Shown: positions 16,633 through 27,314 of the stretch, in pieces
Position numbering within the stretch: position 1 is the first letter of the stretch
Layout: each line of letters begins with the position of its first letter
Assembly (NCBI RefSeq): GCF_015709455.1
Contig: NZ_JADNQW010000005.1
Location: forward strand, 1,860,001 to 1,924,000
Source of the DNA: Methylosinus sp. H3A
GTDB taxonomy: Bacteria > Pseudomonadota > Alphaproteobacteria > Rhizobiales > Beijerinckiaceae
Reading direction: 5' to 3'
DNA: 64,000 nt
Translations under genes and position numbers: made by a program
The notes under the pieces: model-generated
The model's input: the letters and a program-made list of their open reading frames with translations, nothing else
The model's database searches: none
Told to the model about the DNA's origin: nothing

Positions 16633-18345
16633 TCAATATTTGGCGAGCACGGGCTGCAACAGGCCGCCGCCGAAGCGATAGGTGATGCCCGCCGAGACGA
16701 CGATCGGATTGATCGGCAGCGACACTTTGACCGGAACGAAGATCGGGCCGAGCACCGCCGCACCCGGCACGAAAGCAACGGCCGTCGCGTGAACCATCGG
16801 ATGAATGCCGATATATTTGAAGTCGACGTTCACGCCCCAATGCTCGTTGAACATATAGTCGAAGCCGGCTTGGCCGACCACGCCCCAAGAGGGAGCGACA
16901 GTCGCCCATTGGAAGGTGGCGAGGGCTCCGGGCAGGCCGAGACCGGCCAGCGCCGAGCCCGCCGCGAAGGGGATGCCCCAGACGTCGTTGTTGACGCGCG
17001 TGCCCCAGAAGGCAGTGAAATTCGCGCCGACGCCGAGATAGGGCTGGAACTGGCCGAAATTGGTGAAGTGATACTGCGCCATCAGGGACGGCGGGAACAC
17101 CCAGGCGCGCGCGAAGTCGCTGGCGATGGTGCCGGTGCCCTGAATGTGATGCGGCGCGACGCAGCAGATCGCCTCGATCGCCCAGTTCTTGGTCAGGTAA
17201 TAGGCCACGTCGAGCATGGGAACGATCGACGTCGAGGTGTTGGTGCTGGCGCCGGCGATGACGCCATTCGCGCCGGTGAGGCCCGAGAGGCGGCCGATGG
17301 AGCCGAGCGCCGGATGGCCGATGCCCTGATCATAGACAGTGCCATGGCCGTCCAGCGGAATGACGCTGCCGACCTTCAGGCGAACCTGGAAGGGCTGATA
17401 GCTGTCGACGAAGGCCGGCGGCGGCGGCTCCTTGAGCGACGACAGGCCGTCGGCGCGCGAGACGAGGCCGGGCGCGAAGGGGTCGAAATGCCAGTTGAGG
17501 CCGACGCGGACATTGTGGAAACGGGTCGGCGAATTCTGCGTCGCGGCGAAGACGGGCGTCGTCGCGCCGAGGATCGCCGCCGTGCCGCCGTTCAGAGAGA
17601 CGGAATTGGCGTTGGTCGAGCCGAGATCGACATAGAGATATTCCGCCTTGACCGACCAATTCGGGATGGGCGACCACTCGACGCCGCCGCCCGCCGTCCA
17701 GCCGGTGCGCGTGTCGTCCGAATAGCCATGGCCGACGGCGCCTCCGGCGAAGCCCGCAGCCGCCGCGGCGGCGAAATTATCGGCGAAGCCGACATTGTGG
17801 ATCACCTGGCCATAGGCGAAGCCGCCCGTGCCATAGATCATCAGATTGGGAACGGACGGCAAGGTGAAGCCGACGCGGCCGCGGACAGTGCCGAACCAGT
17901 CGACCGCTTTGGTCGAATCGGCGGTCTGCAGATGCGCGCCGGTGGCGTCGAACACGCCGATGCCGGATTTCGCCTTGCTCTCCACGTCTGTGGCCTGAAT
18001 ATCGGCCTCGAGGCCGAGAACGAGCCAGGGCGAGACCTGATGATTATAGCCGATCTGTCCGCCGCCGATGACGCCGTGCAAATCCTGCGAGGCGCCCCAA
18101 GCGGAGCCCGCGGGAAGCGCTCCGAGACCGCCCGGCGTCAGATAGCCGAGACCGCCCGTCTCCCGGCTGGAATCGCCGAAGCCGTAGCCGATGTTGATAC
18201 CGCCGTAGAGGCCGGTCCAGCTGAAGGCCGGAGGAGGCGGAGGCAGCGGCGCGCTCTTCATCGAAGGAAGATCGGCCGCCTGAACCGTAGCGCTCGCTGC
18301 GGTCAACACGGATGCGGCGAGCGCGCCGCGCAAAACACTTCTCAT
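16633..18345 (-). CDS. Double outer-membrane beta-barrel: Omp25/RopB-like fused to OmpW-like
   Basis: The 570-aa product has a signal peptide (LRGALAASVLTAASATVQAADL). Residues about 30-310 form an Omp25-type porin barrel (FSWTGLYGGINIGYGFGDS; GWTAGGGVEWSPIPNWSVKAEYLYVDLGS; HNVRVGLNWHF). A linker of about 25 residues follows (SSLKEPPPPAF). Residues about 335-560 resemble an OmpW barrel (FQVRLKVGSVIPLDGHG; SIVPMLDVAYYLTKNWAIEAI; FQPYLGVGANFTAFWG; GVNVDFKYIGI; PIVVSAGITYRF). Each half alone is a complete family member, so this is a two-barrel fusion. The start at 18345 follows GGGGGAG. It is divergent from purL, with an FNR/FixK-type box at 18435-18448 about 90 nt upstream. Confidence 0.88.
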   Translation of the reverse strand: MRSVLRGALAASVLTAASATVQAADLPSMKSAPLPPPPPAFSWTGLYGGINIGYGFGDSSRETGGLGYLTPGGLGALPAGSAWGASQDLHGVIGGGQIGYNHQVSPWLVLGLEADIQATDVESKAKSGIGVFDATGAHLQTADSTKAVDWFGTVRGRVGFTLPSVPNLMIYGTGGFAYGQVIHNVGFADNFAAAAAAGFAGGAVGHGYSDDTRTGWTAGGGVEWSPIPNWSVKAEYLYVDLGSTNANSVSLNGGTAAILGATTPVFAATQNSPTRFHNVRVGLNWHFDPFAPGLVSRADGLSSLKEPPPPAFVDSYQPFQVRLKVGSVIPLDGHGTVYDQGIGHPALGSIGRLSGLTGANGVIAGASTNTSTSIVPMLDVAYYLTKNWAIEAICCVAPHHIQGTGTIASDFARAWVFPPSLMAQYHFTNFGQFQPYLGVGANFTAFWGTRVNNDVWGIPFAAGSALAGLGLPGALATFQWATVAPSWGVVGQAGFDYMFNEHWGVNVDFKYIGIHPMVHATAVAFVPGAAVLGPIFVPVKVSLPINPIVVSAGITYRFGGGLLQPVLAKY

Positions 18346-18707
18346 CAGGCTCCCCCGTCGATTGATCTTAGGACAGCGCGCAAGGCGCCTGTCCGAGTCG
18401 GCGCTCAAATTGCTCCGATTTTCGACAGGAGGACTTGATCTAGATCAAAGACTGCCTCGTCTCACAATTCTTTCTCTCCGGCTGTGACTCTTTGGCCACA
18501 GCTCGCGACAGTTGCCATTGCGCGGCGATCCTATTAATCGGAGGGCGAACCGCCGGATTCTGCGGCCTTTCTGGGGCGAAACGGCAGAATCACGGCAGAT
18601 TCGTCGGCGCCGCCCGCTCAGAAAGCTCGGTCGCGGCTGCGACGATTTGACTTGCCGAAACACGAGCCGAAGTCCGCGGCGAGGCCGCGTCCGGCGGGGG
18701 AGACACA
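18346..18707. other. 362-bp divergent intergenic region (Omp fusion / purL)
   Basis: It holds the FNR/FixK-type palindrome at 18435-18448 nearer the Omp gene. The purL side shows only a good ribosome site (GGGGGAG before 18708). A short palindromic stretch (TGTGACTCTTTGGCCACA) lies at about 18483-18500. No small gene or RNA was recognised. Confidence 0.6.
18435..18448. promoter_or_regulatory. FNR/FixK-type binding site
   Basis: TTGATCTAGATCAA is a perfect palindrome and matches the TTGAT-N4-ATCAA consensus of FNR, Anr and FixK. It lies about 90 nt upstream of the Omp25-OmpW fusion start and 260 nt from purL, so the Omp gene is the more likely target. ompW is oxygen-regulated in enterobacteria, which fits. 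Confidence 0.75.
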
Positions 18708-20912
<2,205 letters not shown>

Positions 20913-20926
20913 GAGGTCGATGCGCA

Positions 20927-21157
20927 ATGGCGATGGAAAGAAGTGAAATCGAGCGTCTCATCAAGGTGGCCATTCCGGACGCCGTGATCGAGATCACCGC
21001 GCTCGCCGACGACGGCGATCATTGGGCCGCCTCGGTGAAGTCGGAGTCCTTCCGCGGCAAGAGCCGCGTGCAGCAGCATCAGATGGTCAACAAGGCTTTC
21101 GGCGAGCGCCTCGGCGGCGAGCTGCATGCTCTGGCGCTGACCACGATCGCTCTATAA
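20927..21157 (+). CDS. BolA family protein
   Basis: The 76-aa product has the BolA fold: IERLIKVAIPDAVIEITALADDGDHW, then SFRGKSRVQQHQMVNKAFGERLGGELHALAL with the conserved R-x-x-Q-x-H helix and a C-terminal His. BolA proteins pair with CGFS glutaredoxins to bind a [2Fe-2S] cluster, and a grxD gene follows 75 nt downstream. Of two nearby ATGs, the one at 20927 is 9 nt from AGGAGGT. Confidence 0.93.
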   Translation: MAMERSEIERLIKVAIPDAVIEITALADDGDHWAASVKSESFRGKSRVQQHQMVNKAFGERLGGELHALALTTIAL

Positions 21158-21232
21158 ATCGTTTCTACGCCCGGCGGCGCTCGCCGGGCCGCCTGCAACG
21201 GAACCTTGAATTCCGCTAGACGAGGTAATCCC

Positions 21233-21577
21233 ATGTCCGACTCCACCACTACCGCGATCAAGAACGAGATCGACAGCGCCGATGTCGTGCTGTTCATGAA
21301 GGGCACGCCCGCCGCGCCGCAGTGCGGCTTCTCCATGCAGGTCTGCCAGATTCTCGGCCATGTCGGCGTTCCCTTCAAGAGCGTCAATGTGCTGGCCGAT
21401 CCCTTCATTCGCGACGGCATCAAGGCCTATTCGCAATGGCCGACCATTCCCCAGCTCTATGTGAAGGGCGAGTTCATCGGCGGCTGCGACATCACCCGCG
21501 AGATGTTCCAGTCCGGTGAGCTGGTCGCGCTCTTCGACAAGGAAGGCATCGCCCACGCGCAGACGGCCAAGGCCTGA
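21233..21577 (+). CDS. grxD: Monothiol glutaredoxin, Grx4 family
   Basis: The 114-aa product has the single-cysteine active site CGFS ([16 protein letters not shown]), the cis-Pro loop [16 protein letters not shown] and the GGCDI motif for glutathione. These proteins carry and transfer [2Fe-2S] clusters, often as heterodimers with BolA. The neighbouring bolA fits. The start at 21233 follows CGAGGT. A palindromic repeat follows. Confidence 0.95.
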   Translation: MSDSTTTAIKNEIDSADVVLFMKGTPAAPQCGFSMQVCQILGHVGVPFKSVNVLADPFIRDGIKAYSQWPTIPQLYVKGEFIGGCDITREMFQSGELVALFDKEGIAHAQTAKA

Positions 21578-21589
21578 CGGGGCGAGATT

Positions 21590-21748
21590 CCTTCTCCCGC
21601 TCGCGGGAGAAGGTGGCCCTCGCGTCAGCGAGGGTCGGATGAGGGCTCGTCGAGAACAGTGATGAGCAGAGATCGCGTCGCGGTCGGATGGACCCTCATC
21701 CGACCCGGCAGCGCCGGGCTGCCTTCTCCCACGAGTGGGAGAAGGAGA
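21590..21748. repeat. Palindromic repeat element
   Basis: Outer hairpins CCTTCTCCCGCTCGCGGGAG and CCTTCTCCCACGAGTGGGAG flank inverted copies of CCTCATCCGACC / GGTCGGATGAGG, so the whole segment can form a long stem with side hairpins. The design matches 3234-3356. Such elements are usually non-coding and dispersed. This one lies between two convergent genes. Confidence 0.72.
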
Positions 21749-21764
21749 GCGCGCACACGCGCTG

Positions 21765-22337
21765 TCATCCGCCGATTTTGACGCCTTTGGCCTGCGCCAA
21801 AGCGATGACCAGCAGCCCGACATGCTGGCTGTTGACGATCCCGCCGCCGAGCGCCAGCTCGAGCGCCTCGCGCCAGGGAATGCGCTCGACGACTATGTCC
21901 TCGCCGCTATCGAGATTCAAAGGCGCGACCTCTCTCGCGCCCTCGCCATAGAGGACATGAATCCAATTGGAATGCGTCGCCGGATTGGGCGACAGGCGCG
22001 CCAAATGTCGTAATGATGGCGTGGCGTGTCCGGTTTCTTCCAGCAATTCGCGCGCGCCGGCGGCTAGGGGATCGCTCTCATGCGCGTCCAGCTTGCCGCC
22101 GGGCAGCTCCAGCGACGCCGCGCCGACGCCATGGCGATATTGCCGCACCATCAAAAGACGGTCCTCTTCGTCCAGAGCGACGACATGGACCCAATCGTCA
22201 TATTCCAGCACATAATAAGGATCGAGCGAGACGCCGCGCCGCGTCACGCAATGGTCGGCGCGCAGATTGATCCAGCGGTCGCGGACGAGCGTGCGCGACG
22301 AGCGGACGTCCCAGGGCCGCAATATGTCGTCGGTCAA
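21765..22337 (-). CDS. NUDIX hydrolase, ADP-ribose pyrophosphatase type
   Basis: The 190-aa product has the Nudix box ELPGGKLDAHE then AAGARELLEETG. It matches the ADP-ribose pyrophosphatase/YffH branch (VHVVALDEEDRLLMVRQYRHGVG before the box; LSPNPATHSNWIHVLYGEG after it). These enzymes hydrolyse nucleoside diphosphate sugars. I prefer a TTG start at 22337, which has GAGGA upstream and sits 11 nt after the tlpA stop. An ATG at 22418 would overlap tlpA by 70 nt and adds no domain. Confidence 0.85.
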   Translation of the reverse strand: MTDDILRPWDVRSSRTLVRDRWINLRADHCVTRRGVSLDPYYVLEYDDWVHVVALDEEDRLLMVRQYRHGVGAASLELPGGKLDAHESDPLAAGARELLEETGHATPSLRHLARLSPNPATHSNWIHVLYGEGAREVAPLNLDSGEDIVVERIPWREALELALGGGIVNSQHVGLLVIALAQAKGVKIGG

Positions 22338-22348
22338 AGGGCCATTCC

Positions 22349-23023
22349 TCAGGGCGTCGGCCGCGAGGAGAGCTCCGCCGTGCGCGTCACCAGCGAGCGG
22401 CCCTCTTCCGAATCCCAATTGGCCGGACCCTGCATCAGGCCGATCTGGCAGCCGGAGCCGTCGATGAGAAAGGTCGTCGGCAGGCCCAGGGCCTGGCCGC
22501 TCTGCCGCAGCTGGAAGAAAATCTCGGCCTTGGGATCGGCGTAATAGGCGAGGTTCTTCGCGCCGATCTCGCCGAGGAAGGCCTTAGGCCGCTCGAGGCG
22601 GGAGGTGTCGACATTGATCGTCACCACCTCGAATTTATCGGAGCCGGCGGCCGCCTGCAGACGGTCGAGCGCGGCCATCTCGCCGCGGCAGGGCACGCAC
22701 CATGTGGCCCAGAGGTTGAGCAGCACGGTCTTGCCCTTGAAGTCCTCGAGCTTGCGCTTCTGGCCGTCCGGCCCGGTGAAGGTCACTTCCGGCATGGGCT
22801 CGGGCTCATTGGCGATGGCCATGGCCGCGACCTCGCCCTTGGCGAGCGCTGACACGCGCTGCGAGGTGTCGCGGGAGGCGGCGCAGGCCTGGCTCACCGC
22901 GCTCGTCTTGCCGCTACTGCCGCCGTTCACGTATAGAACGCCGGCGACGGCGGCGGCGACGAGAGTCGCGCCCGCGATTTTCGGCAGGCTGCGTCGGCTG
23001 GAGCTTTCCATCTGGTCGGTCAT
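22349..23023 (-). CDS. TlpA-type thiol-disulfide reductase, membrane-anchored
   Basis: The 224-aa product has an N-terminal anchor ([17 protein letters not shown]) and a periplasmic thioredoxin-like domain with [20 protein letters not shown] (active-site CVPC) and the cis-Pro loop [18 protein letters not shown]. TlpA/ResA/CcmG members reduce disulfides for cytochrome c or cytochrome oxidase assembly. It is divergent from argH with only 22 nt between starts, a conserved alphaproteobacterial layout. A nudix gene follows. Confidence 0.9.
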   Translation of the reverse strand: MTDQMESSSRRSLPKIAGATLVAAAVAGVLYVNGGSSGKTSAVSQACAASRDTSQRVSALAKGEVAAMAIANEPEPMPEVTFTGPDGQKRKLEDFKGKTVLLNLWATWCVPCRGEMAALDRLQAAAGSDKFEVVTINVDTSRLERPKAFLGEIGAKNLAYYADPKAEIFFQLRQSGQALGLPTTFLIDGSGCQIGLMQGPANWDSEEGRSLVTRTAELSSRPTP

Positions 23024-23045
23024 CGATCCCGTTCCGCGAGGAGTT

Positions 23046-24431
23046 ATGACAAGCAAAATATGGGGCGGCCGCTTTCAAAGCGCAACCGACGCGATTTTGG
23101 AGGCGATCAATGTCTCCATCGATTTCGACAAGCGCCTCGGTCCACAGGACGTGAGAGGCTCCCTCGCGCATGTCGCCATGCTGGCCGAAACCGGCATAGT
23201 CGCGCCCGAGGACGCCACCGCCATCACGCGTGGTCTAGAACAAATCCGCGGCGAAATCGAGGAGGGGCGCTTCACCTTCTCGCGCGCGCTCGAGGACATT
23301 CATATGAATGTCGAGTCGCGGCTCGCCGAGCTCATCGGCCCGGCGGCCGGGCGCCTGCATACGGCGCGCTCACGCAACGACCAAGTGGCGACCGATTTCC
23401 GCCTCTATGTCCGCGACGCGATCGACGACATAGACGCGCAACTGGCGGACCTCCAGCTCGCCCTCGCCGAGAAGGCGCTGGAGGAGGCGGGCAGCGTCAT
23501 GCCCGGCTTCACCCATCTGCAATCGGCGCAGCCGGTCACTTTCGGCCATCATCTGCTCGCTTATGTCGAAATGCTCTCGCGCGACCGCGGCCGCTTTTCC
23601 GACGCGCGCGCGCGGCTGAACGAATCTCCGCTCGGCGCCGCGGCGCTGGCCGGCACCTCCTTCCCCATCGATCGCGAGAAGACGGCCAAGGCGCTCGGCT
23701 TCGCGCGGCCGACCGCGAATTCGCTGGACAGCGTCTCCGATCGCGATTTCGTGCTGGAGACTCTTTCGGCGATGGCGATCTCGGCGACGCATCTCTCGCG
23801 TTTCGCGGAGGAGATCGTGCTGTGGACGACCTCGCAATTCGCCTTTGTCGCGCTCTCCGACAAATTCACCACCGGCTCCTCCATCATGCCGCAGAAGCGC
23901 AATCCCGACGCGGCCGAGCTGGTGCGCGGCAAGACGGGGCGCATCATCGGCGCGCTGCAGGCGATGCTGGTGGTGATGAAGGGCCTGCCGCTCGCCTATT
24001 CCAAGGATATGCAGGAGGATAAGGAAGGCACTTTCGACGCGCTCGACAATTTCGCGCTCTGCGTGGCGGCGATGGCCGGCATGATTCGCGACATGAGCGT
24101 CGATCGTCCCCGGATGCGCAAGGCCGCGGGCGCCGGCTACGCCACCGCCACCGACCTCGCCGATTGGCTGGTGCGCGCGCTGAATCTGCCCTTCCGCGAG
24201 GCGCATCATGTGACCGGCCGCATCGTCGGAATCGCCGCCGAGCGCAATGTCGGCCTCGAGAAGCTGCCGCTGGAGACGATGCAGGAGGTCGAGCCGCGCA
24301 TCACCGAGGATGTGTTCAGCGTGCTCGGCGTCGAGAAATCGGTGAAGAGCCGCACGAGCTATGGCGGCACGGCGCCGGAGAATGTGCGCAAGCAGGCGCG
24401 GCGCTGGCTGAAGCAATTGGCGAAGAAGTAG
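23046..24431 (+). CDS. argH: Argininosuccinate lyase
   Basis: The 461-aa enzyme splits argininosuccinate to arginine and fumarate. It starts [16 protein letters not shown], has [17 protein letters not shown], the T-H-L-Q region ([19 protein letters not shown]) and the superfamily signature [15 protein letters not shown] with the catalytic serine loop. The ATG at 23046 is where homology begins; the reading frame is open further upstream, but that would run through tlpA on the other strand. lptM and lysA lie downstream. Confidence 0.97.
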   Translation: MTSKIWGGRFQSATDAILEAINVSIDFDKRLGPQDVRGSLAHVAMLAETGIVAPEDATAITRGLEQIRGEIEEGRFTFSRALEDIHMNVESRLAELIGPAAGRLHTARSRNDQVATDFRLYVRDAIDDIDAQLADLQLALAEKALEEAGSVMPGFTHLQSAQPVTFGHHLLAYVEMLSRDRGRFSDARARLNESPLGAAALAGTSFPIDREKTAKALGFARPTANSLDSVSDRDFVLETLSAMAISATHLSRFAEEIVLWTTSQFAFVALSDKFTTGSSIMPQKRNPDAAELVRGKTGRIIGALQAMLVVMKGLPLAYSKDMQEDKEGTFDALDNFALCVAAMAGMIRDMSVDRPRMRKAAGAGYATATDLADWLVRALNLPFREAHHVTGRIVGIAAERNVGLEKLPLETMQEVEPRITEDVFSVLGVEKSVKSRTSYGGTAPENVRKQARRWLKQLAKK

Positions 24432-24448
24432 AAGAGAGAGCAGGCTAG

Positions 24449-24597
24449 TCGGGTGAAGGTTTCCTCATCCTGAGGAGCGGCCGCAGGCCGCGTTTCGAAG
24501 GACGAGGAAACCGTCGGCGCCGCCTTCTGGAGCTCGCCCTCCTGCTTCGAGACGGTCGCTTTGCGACCTCCTCAGCATGAGGACGAGGGTGACGCCC
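24449..24597 (-). repeat. 150-bp dispersed palindromic repeat, copy A
   Basis: Read on the minus strand it matches the element at 31605-31746 along most of its length (CCTCATGCTGAGGAGG, CCGTCTCGAAGC, GGGCGAGCTCCAGAAGG, GGTTTCCTCGTCCTTCGA, CTCCTCAGGATGAGG). Each copy holds two hairpins. It is a non-coding dispersed repeat between argH and lptM. Confidence 0.85.
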
Positions 24598-24694
24598 CTC
24601 CACGATCGCCCCGAATCGTGAGAGCGCGCGGTCTCGTCATCCGCGCGCTTTCGTCTATAGTGCCGGCCCGATCCGGCTCCGATGGATGAGACAT

Positions 24695-24964
24695 ATGGCT
24701 GATCTGCTCCGGCCGCGTTCGGCGGCGACGCTTCTGATTCTCGCGCTCGCGCTCTCCGGCTGCGGGCGGCGCGGCCCGCTCGACTATCCGCCCGAGGTCG
24801 CGGCGCGGCCCAAGGCCGTGGTCGTGCAGAAGACGACGCTGACTCCGGTCGGCGGCAAGACGCCGGTCGCCGAGGATGTGAAGGCGGTGGAATATATCCC
24901 CGGCACACCGGGCTATCGACCGCCCGAGCAATATCCTTTCATCCTCGATCCTCTGCTGGACTGA
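24695..24964 (+). CDS. lptM: LptM-like lipoprotein
   Basis: The 89-aa product has a lipoprotein signal with lipobox LSGC at residues about 22-25, immediately followed by GRRGPLDYPPE, the hallmark of the LptM/YifL family. LptM helps LptD disulfide maturation in the LPS translocon. It sits between argH and lysA, its usual place. An in-frame ATG three codons upstream (24686) is an alternative start. Confidence 0.88.
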   Translation: MADLLRPRSAATLLILALALSGCGRRGPLDYPPEVAARPKAVVVQKTTLTPVGGKTPVAEDVKAVEYIPGTPGYRPPEQYPFILDPLLD

Positions 24965-24974
24965 AACGAGCGAC

Positions 24975-26249
24975 ATGCATCACTTCGACTATCGCGCCGG
25001 CGCGCTGCACGCCGACGAGGTTCCGTTGGCGAAGATCGCCGAGAAGGTCGGAACGCCCTTCTACTGCTATTCGGCGACGACGATCCGTCGGCATTTCCAG
25101 GTCTTCTCGGCAGCCTTCGCCGGGCTCGACGCGCTGGTCTGCTATGCGCTGAAGGCCAATTCCAATCAGGCCGTGCTGACGCTGCTCGCCGGCCTCGGCG
25201 CCGGAATGGACGTCGTCTCCGGCGGCGAGCTGAAGCGCGCCCGCGCCGCCGGCGTTCCCGCGAGCAAGATCACCTTTTCTGGCGTCGGCAAGACGCAGTC
25301 CGAGATCGCGCTGGCGATCGACGAGGGCATTTTCTGCTTCAATGTGGAGTCGGAGCCCGAGCTCGCCGAGATTTCCCGCATCGCCTCCGCTAGGGCCAAG
25401 CGCGCGCATATCTCGCTACGCGTCAATCCTGACGTCGACGCCAAGACCCACGCCAAGATTTCGACCGGCCTCGCCGAGAATAAATTCGGAGTGCCGCTGT
25501 CGCGCGCGCGCGAAATCTACGCCCATGCGGCGAAGCTGCCGGGCCTCGAGGTCACGGGCGTCGATATGCATATCGGCTCGCAGATCACCGATCTTTCGCC
25601 CTTCGACGAGGCTTTCTCTCTGCTCGCCGAGCTGGTCGCGGGGCTGCGCGCCGATGGACACAAAATCTCCCATGTCGATCTCGGCGGCGGGCTCGGCATT
25701 CCCTATCACGAGGGCGAGGACCCGGCCTCTTATCACCCGGATCGCTACGCCGAGATCGTCCGCCGCCATATCGCAGGGCTCGGGTGCAAATTGCTGTTCG
25801 AGCCGGGACGGCTCATCGTCGGCAATTCGGGAATATTGGTCACGCGCGTGCTCTATGTGAAGCAGGGCGAGGCCAAGTCTTTCGTCATCGTCGACGCCGG
25901 CATGAATGATCTCGTGCGCCCGACGCTCTATGACGCATGGCACGAGCTGATCCCGGTCGCGCAGGCTGCGCCGTCGCATCCGCGCATTATCGCCGATGTC
26001 GTTGGGCCGGTGTGCGAGACGGGCGATTACATCGCCCTCGGCCGCTCCATCCCCGAGCCGGCGCAGGGCGATCTATTGGCCATTCTGACGGCCGGCGCCT
26101 ATGGCGCGGTGCAGGCGGGGACCTATAACAGCCGCCCGCTCGTGCCGGAGGTTCTCGTCGATGGCGCCGAGTGGGCCGTGGTGCGCGAGCGCCCGAGCGT
26201 GGAGCAGCTCATCGCGCTGGATTCTGTGCCGGAGTGGTTGCGGAAGTAA
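24975..26249 (+). CDS. lysA: Diaminopimelate decarboxylase
   Basis: The 424-aa PLP enzyme makes L-lysine from meso-diaminopimelate. It has PFYCYSATTIRRHF, the PLP lysine in VCYALKANSN (about residue 60), HIGSQITDL, the Gly-rich DLGGGLGIPYHEGE and the phosphate/arginine loop EPGRLIVGNSG, then GPVCETGDYIALGR with the active-site Cys-Glu. It starts 10 nt after lptM and is probably in the same operon. Confidence 0.97.
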   Translation: MHHFDYRAGALHADEVPLAKIAEKVGTPFYCYSATTIRRHFQVFSAAFAGLDALVCYALKANSNQAVLTLLAGLGAGMDVVSGGELKRARAAGVPASKITFSGVGKTQSEIALAIDEGIFCFNVESEPELAEISRIASARAKRAHISLRVNPDVDAKTHAKISTGLAENKFGVPLSRAREIYAHAAKLPGLEVTGVDMHIGSQITDLSPFDEAFSLLAELVAGLRADGHKISHVDLGGGLGIPYHEGEDPASYHPDRYAEIVRRHIAGLGCKLLFEPGRLIVGNSGILVTRVLYVKQGEAKSFVIVDAGMNDLVRPTLYDAWHELIPVAQAAPSHPRIIADVVGPVCETGDYIALGRSIPEPAQGDLLAILTAGAYGAVQAGTYNSRPLVPEVLVDGAEWAVVRERPSVEQLIALDSVPEWLRK

Positions 26250-26275
26250 GGGGCTTCGCGGCCGAGCGCCGCGGA

Positions 26276-26539
26276 TCAGCTCAGGAACTTCAGCGCCGCG
26301 AGCAGAAACCCGCCGAGCACCATTTGCGTGACGACGAGCCAGCGGAGAATATCGACTTTGAGATTGGCGGCGGAGGTCTCGATCTTGGCCTCGACCTCGC
26401 GAATGTCCGATTTGGTGGCGAGCAAGCCGGCGTCGATCTCGCGAAACGCCTCGACGACGCCGATGGCCTGCTCTTCCGAGAAGCCTCTCTTGCGTAAAAC
26501 CTGCACGATGGCGAGGGTGTCGATCGTCAGAGCGGTCAT
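26276..26539 (-). CDS. Small coiled-coil membrane protein, DUF1640-like
   Basis: The 87-aa product has the pattern LRKRGFSEEQAIGVVEAF, then LLATKSDIREVEAKIET (coiled coil) and one C-terminal transmembrane helix (LRWLVVTQMVLGGFLLAAL). This matches the DUF1640 coiled-coil family. No function is established in bacteria. It converges on lysA and is divergent from the GNAT relic, 68 nt away. Confidence 0.75.
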   Translation of the reverse strand: MTALTIDTLAIVQVLRKRGFSEEQAIGVVEAFREIDAGLLATKSDIREVEAKIETSAANLKVDILRWLVVTQMVLGGFLLAALKFLS

Positions 26540-26606
26540 GGACGCAAAGATAGCATGTTCGCGGCCGCATTCAACACGAGCCGAATGCTGCCCTATAGTG
26601 TGACGC

Positions 26607-27172
26607 ATGAACGGATCAGTTCACATTAGACAGGCGTTGCCGACGGATGCCGGCGAAATAGCTCGCGTTCACGTGGAAGCGGTCCGCGCGGCCTACAAAG
26701 GCATTTACGCTGACGAGCACCTTAAAAAGCTGTCCGCCGGTCGGATGGCGCTGAGTTGGCTTCATGAGGAAAACGGTCATTTGATAATTTCTGAATATGC
26801 CGTCTTATAGCTGGAATAAATGACAAAATTATTGGATTTTCTGACTTAGGACCCGCGACGAGCAAGTCAGTTGCAGAATTGTATGCGATTTATCTCGACC
26901 CCGCCTATATTGGAAAAGGCATCGGCAGCTCTCTGTTTCGTATATGCGTGGCGACTGCGAAGCAGCGTGGCTTTCAAAGGATGACACTGACTGTTTTGAG
27001 CGCGAATTTTCCTGCGCGCATGTTTTATGAGCACATGCAAGGTCGGGCGCTGCCTGAAACGGAAATCGAGATCAACACGGGCGGAACGCGAGCCAAAGTC
27101 ATCGCCTATGAGTGGCCTGATTTATCCGCCGTTCGCACTGAAGGGCGAACGCCAGATTCTCGATTTTCGTAG
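26607..27172 (+). pseudogene. GNAT N-acetyltransferase, frameshifted
   Basis: The first part (26607-26810) reads VHIRQALPTDAGEIARVHVE, a GNAT N-terminus, and stops at a TAG at 26808. From about 26808 a second frame continues (IAGINDKIIGFSDLG, then YLDPAYIGKGIGSSLF with the acetyl-CoA loop, and a full C-terminus ending 27172). One missing base at about 26808 would restore a protein of about 188 residues. The DNA is clearly poorer in GC than its surroundings, suggesting recent acquisition. A sequencing error is possible. Confidence 0.8.
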
Positions 27173-27314
27173 TCCCAGGGAAAGCCGGCGACGCGGGAGA
27201 AAGGTCTGCGGTTCTGTCGGCGTCGCGAGGAGCGACGCGCCGAAGCCATCCGTCAGCGGGACGCCCTCGGCTCTGATCGCTTCGCCGCGCTCGCGATGAC
27301 AGCGCGAAGGCGCC

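Noticed and set aside
15814-18438. Long plus-strand frame across the DGQHR and Omp fusion genes
   Set aside because: It is antisense to two well-supported genes and shows only Arg/Ala-rich low-complexity sequence.
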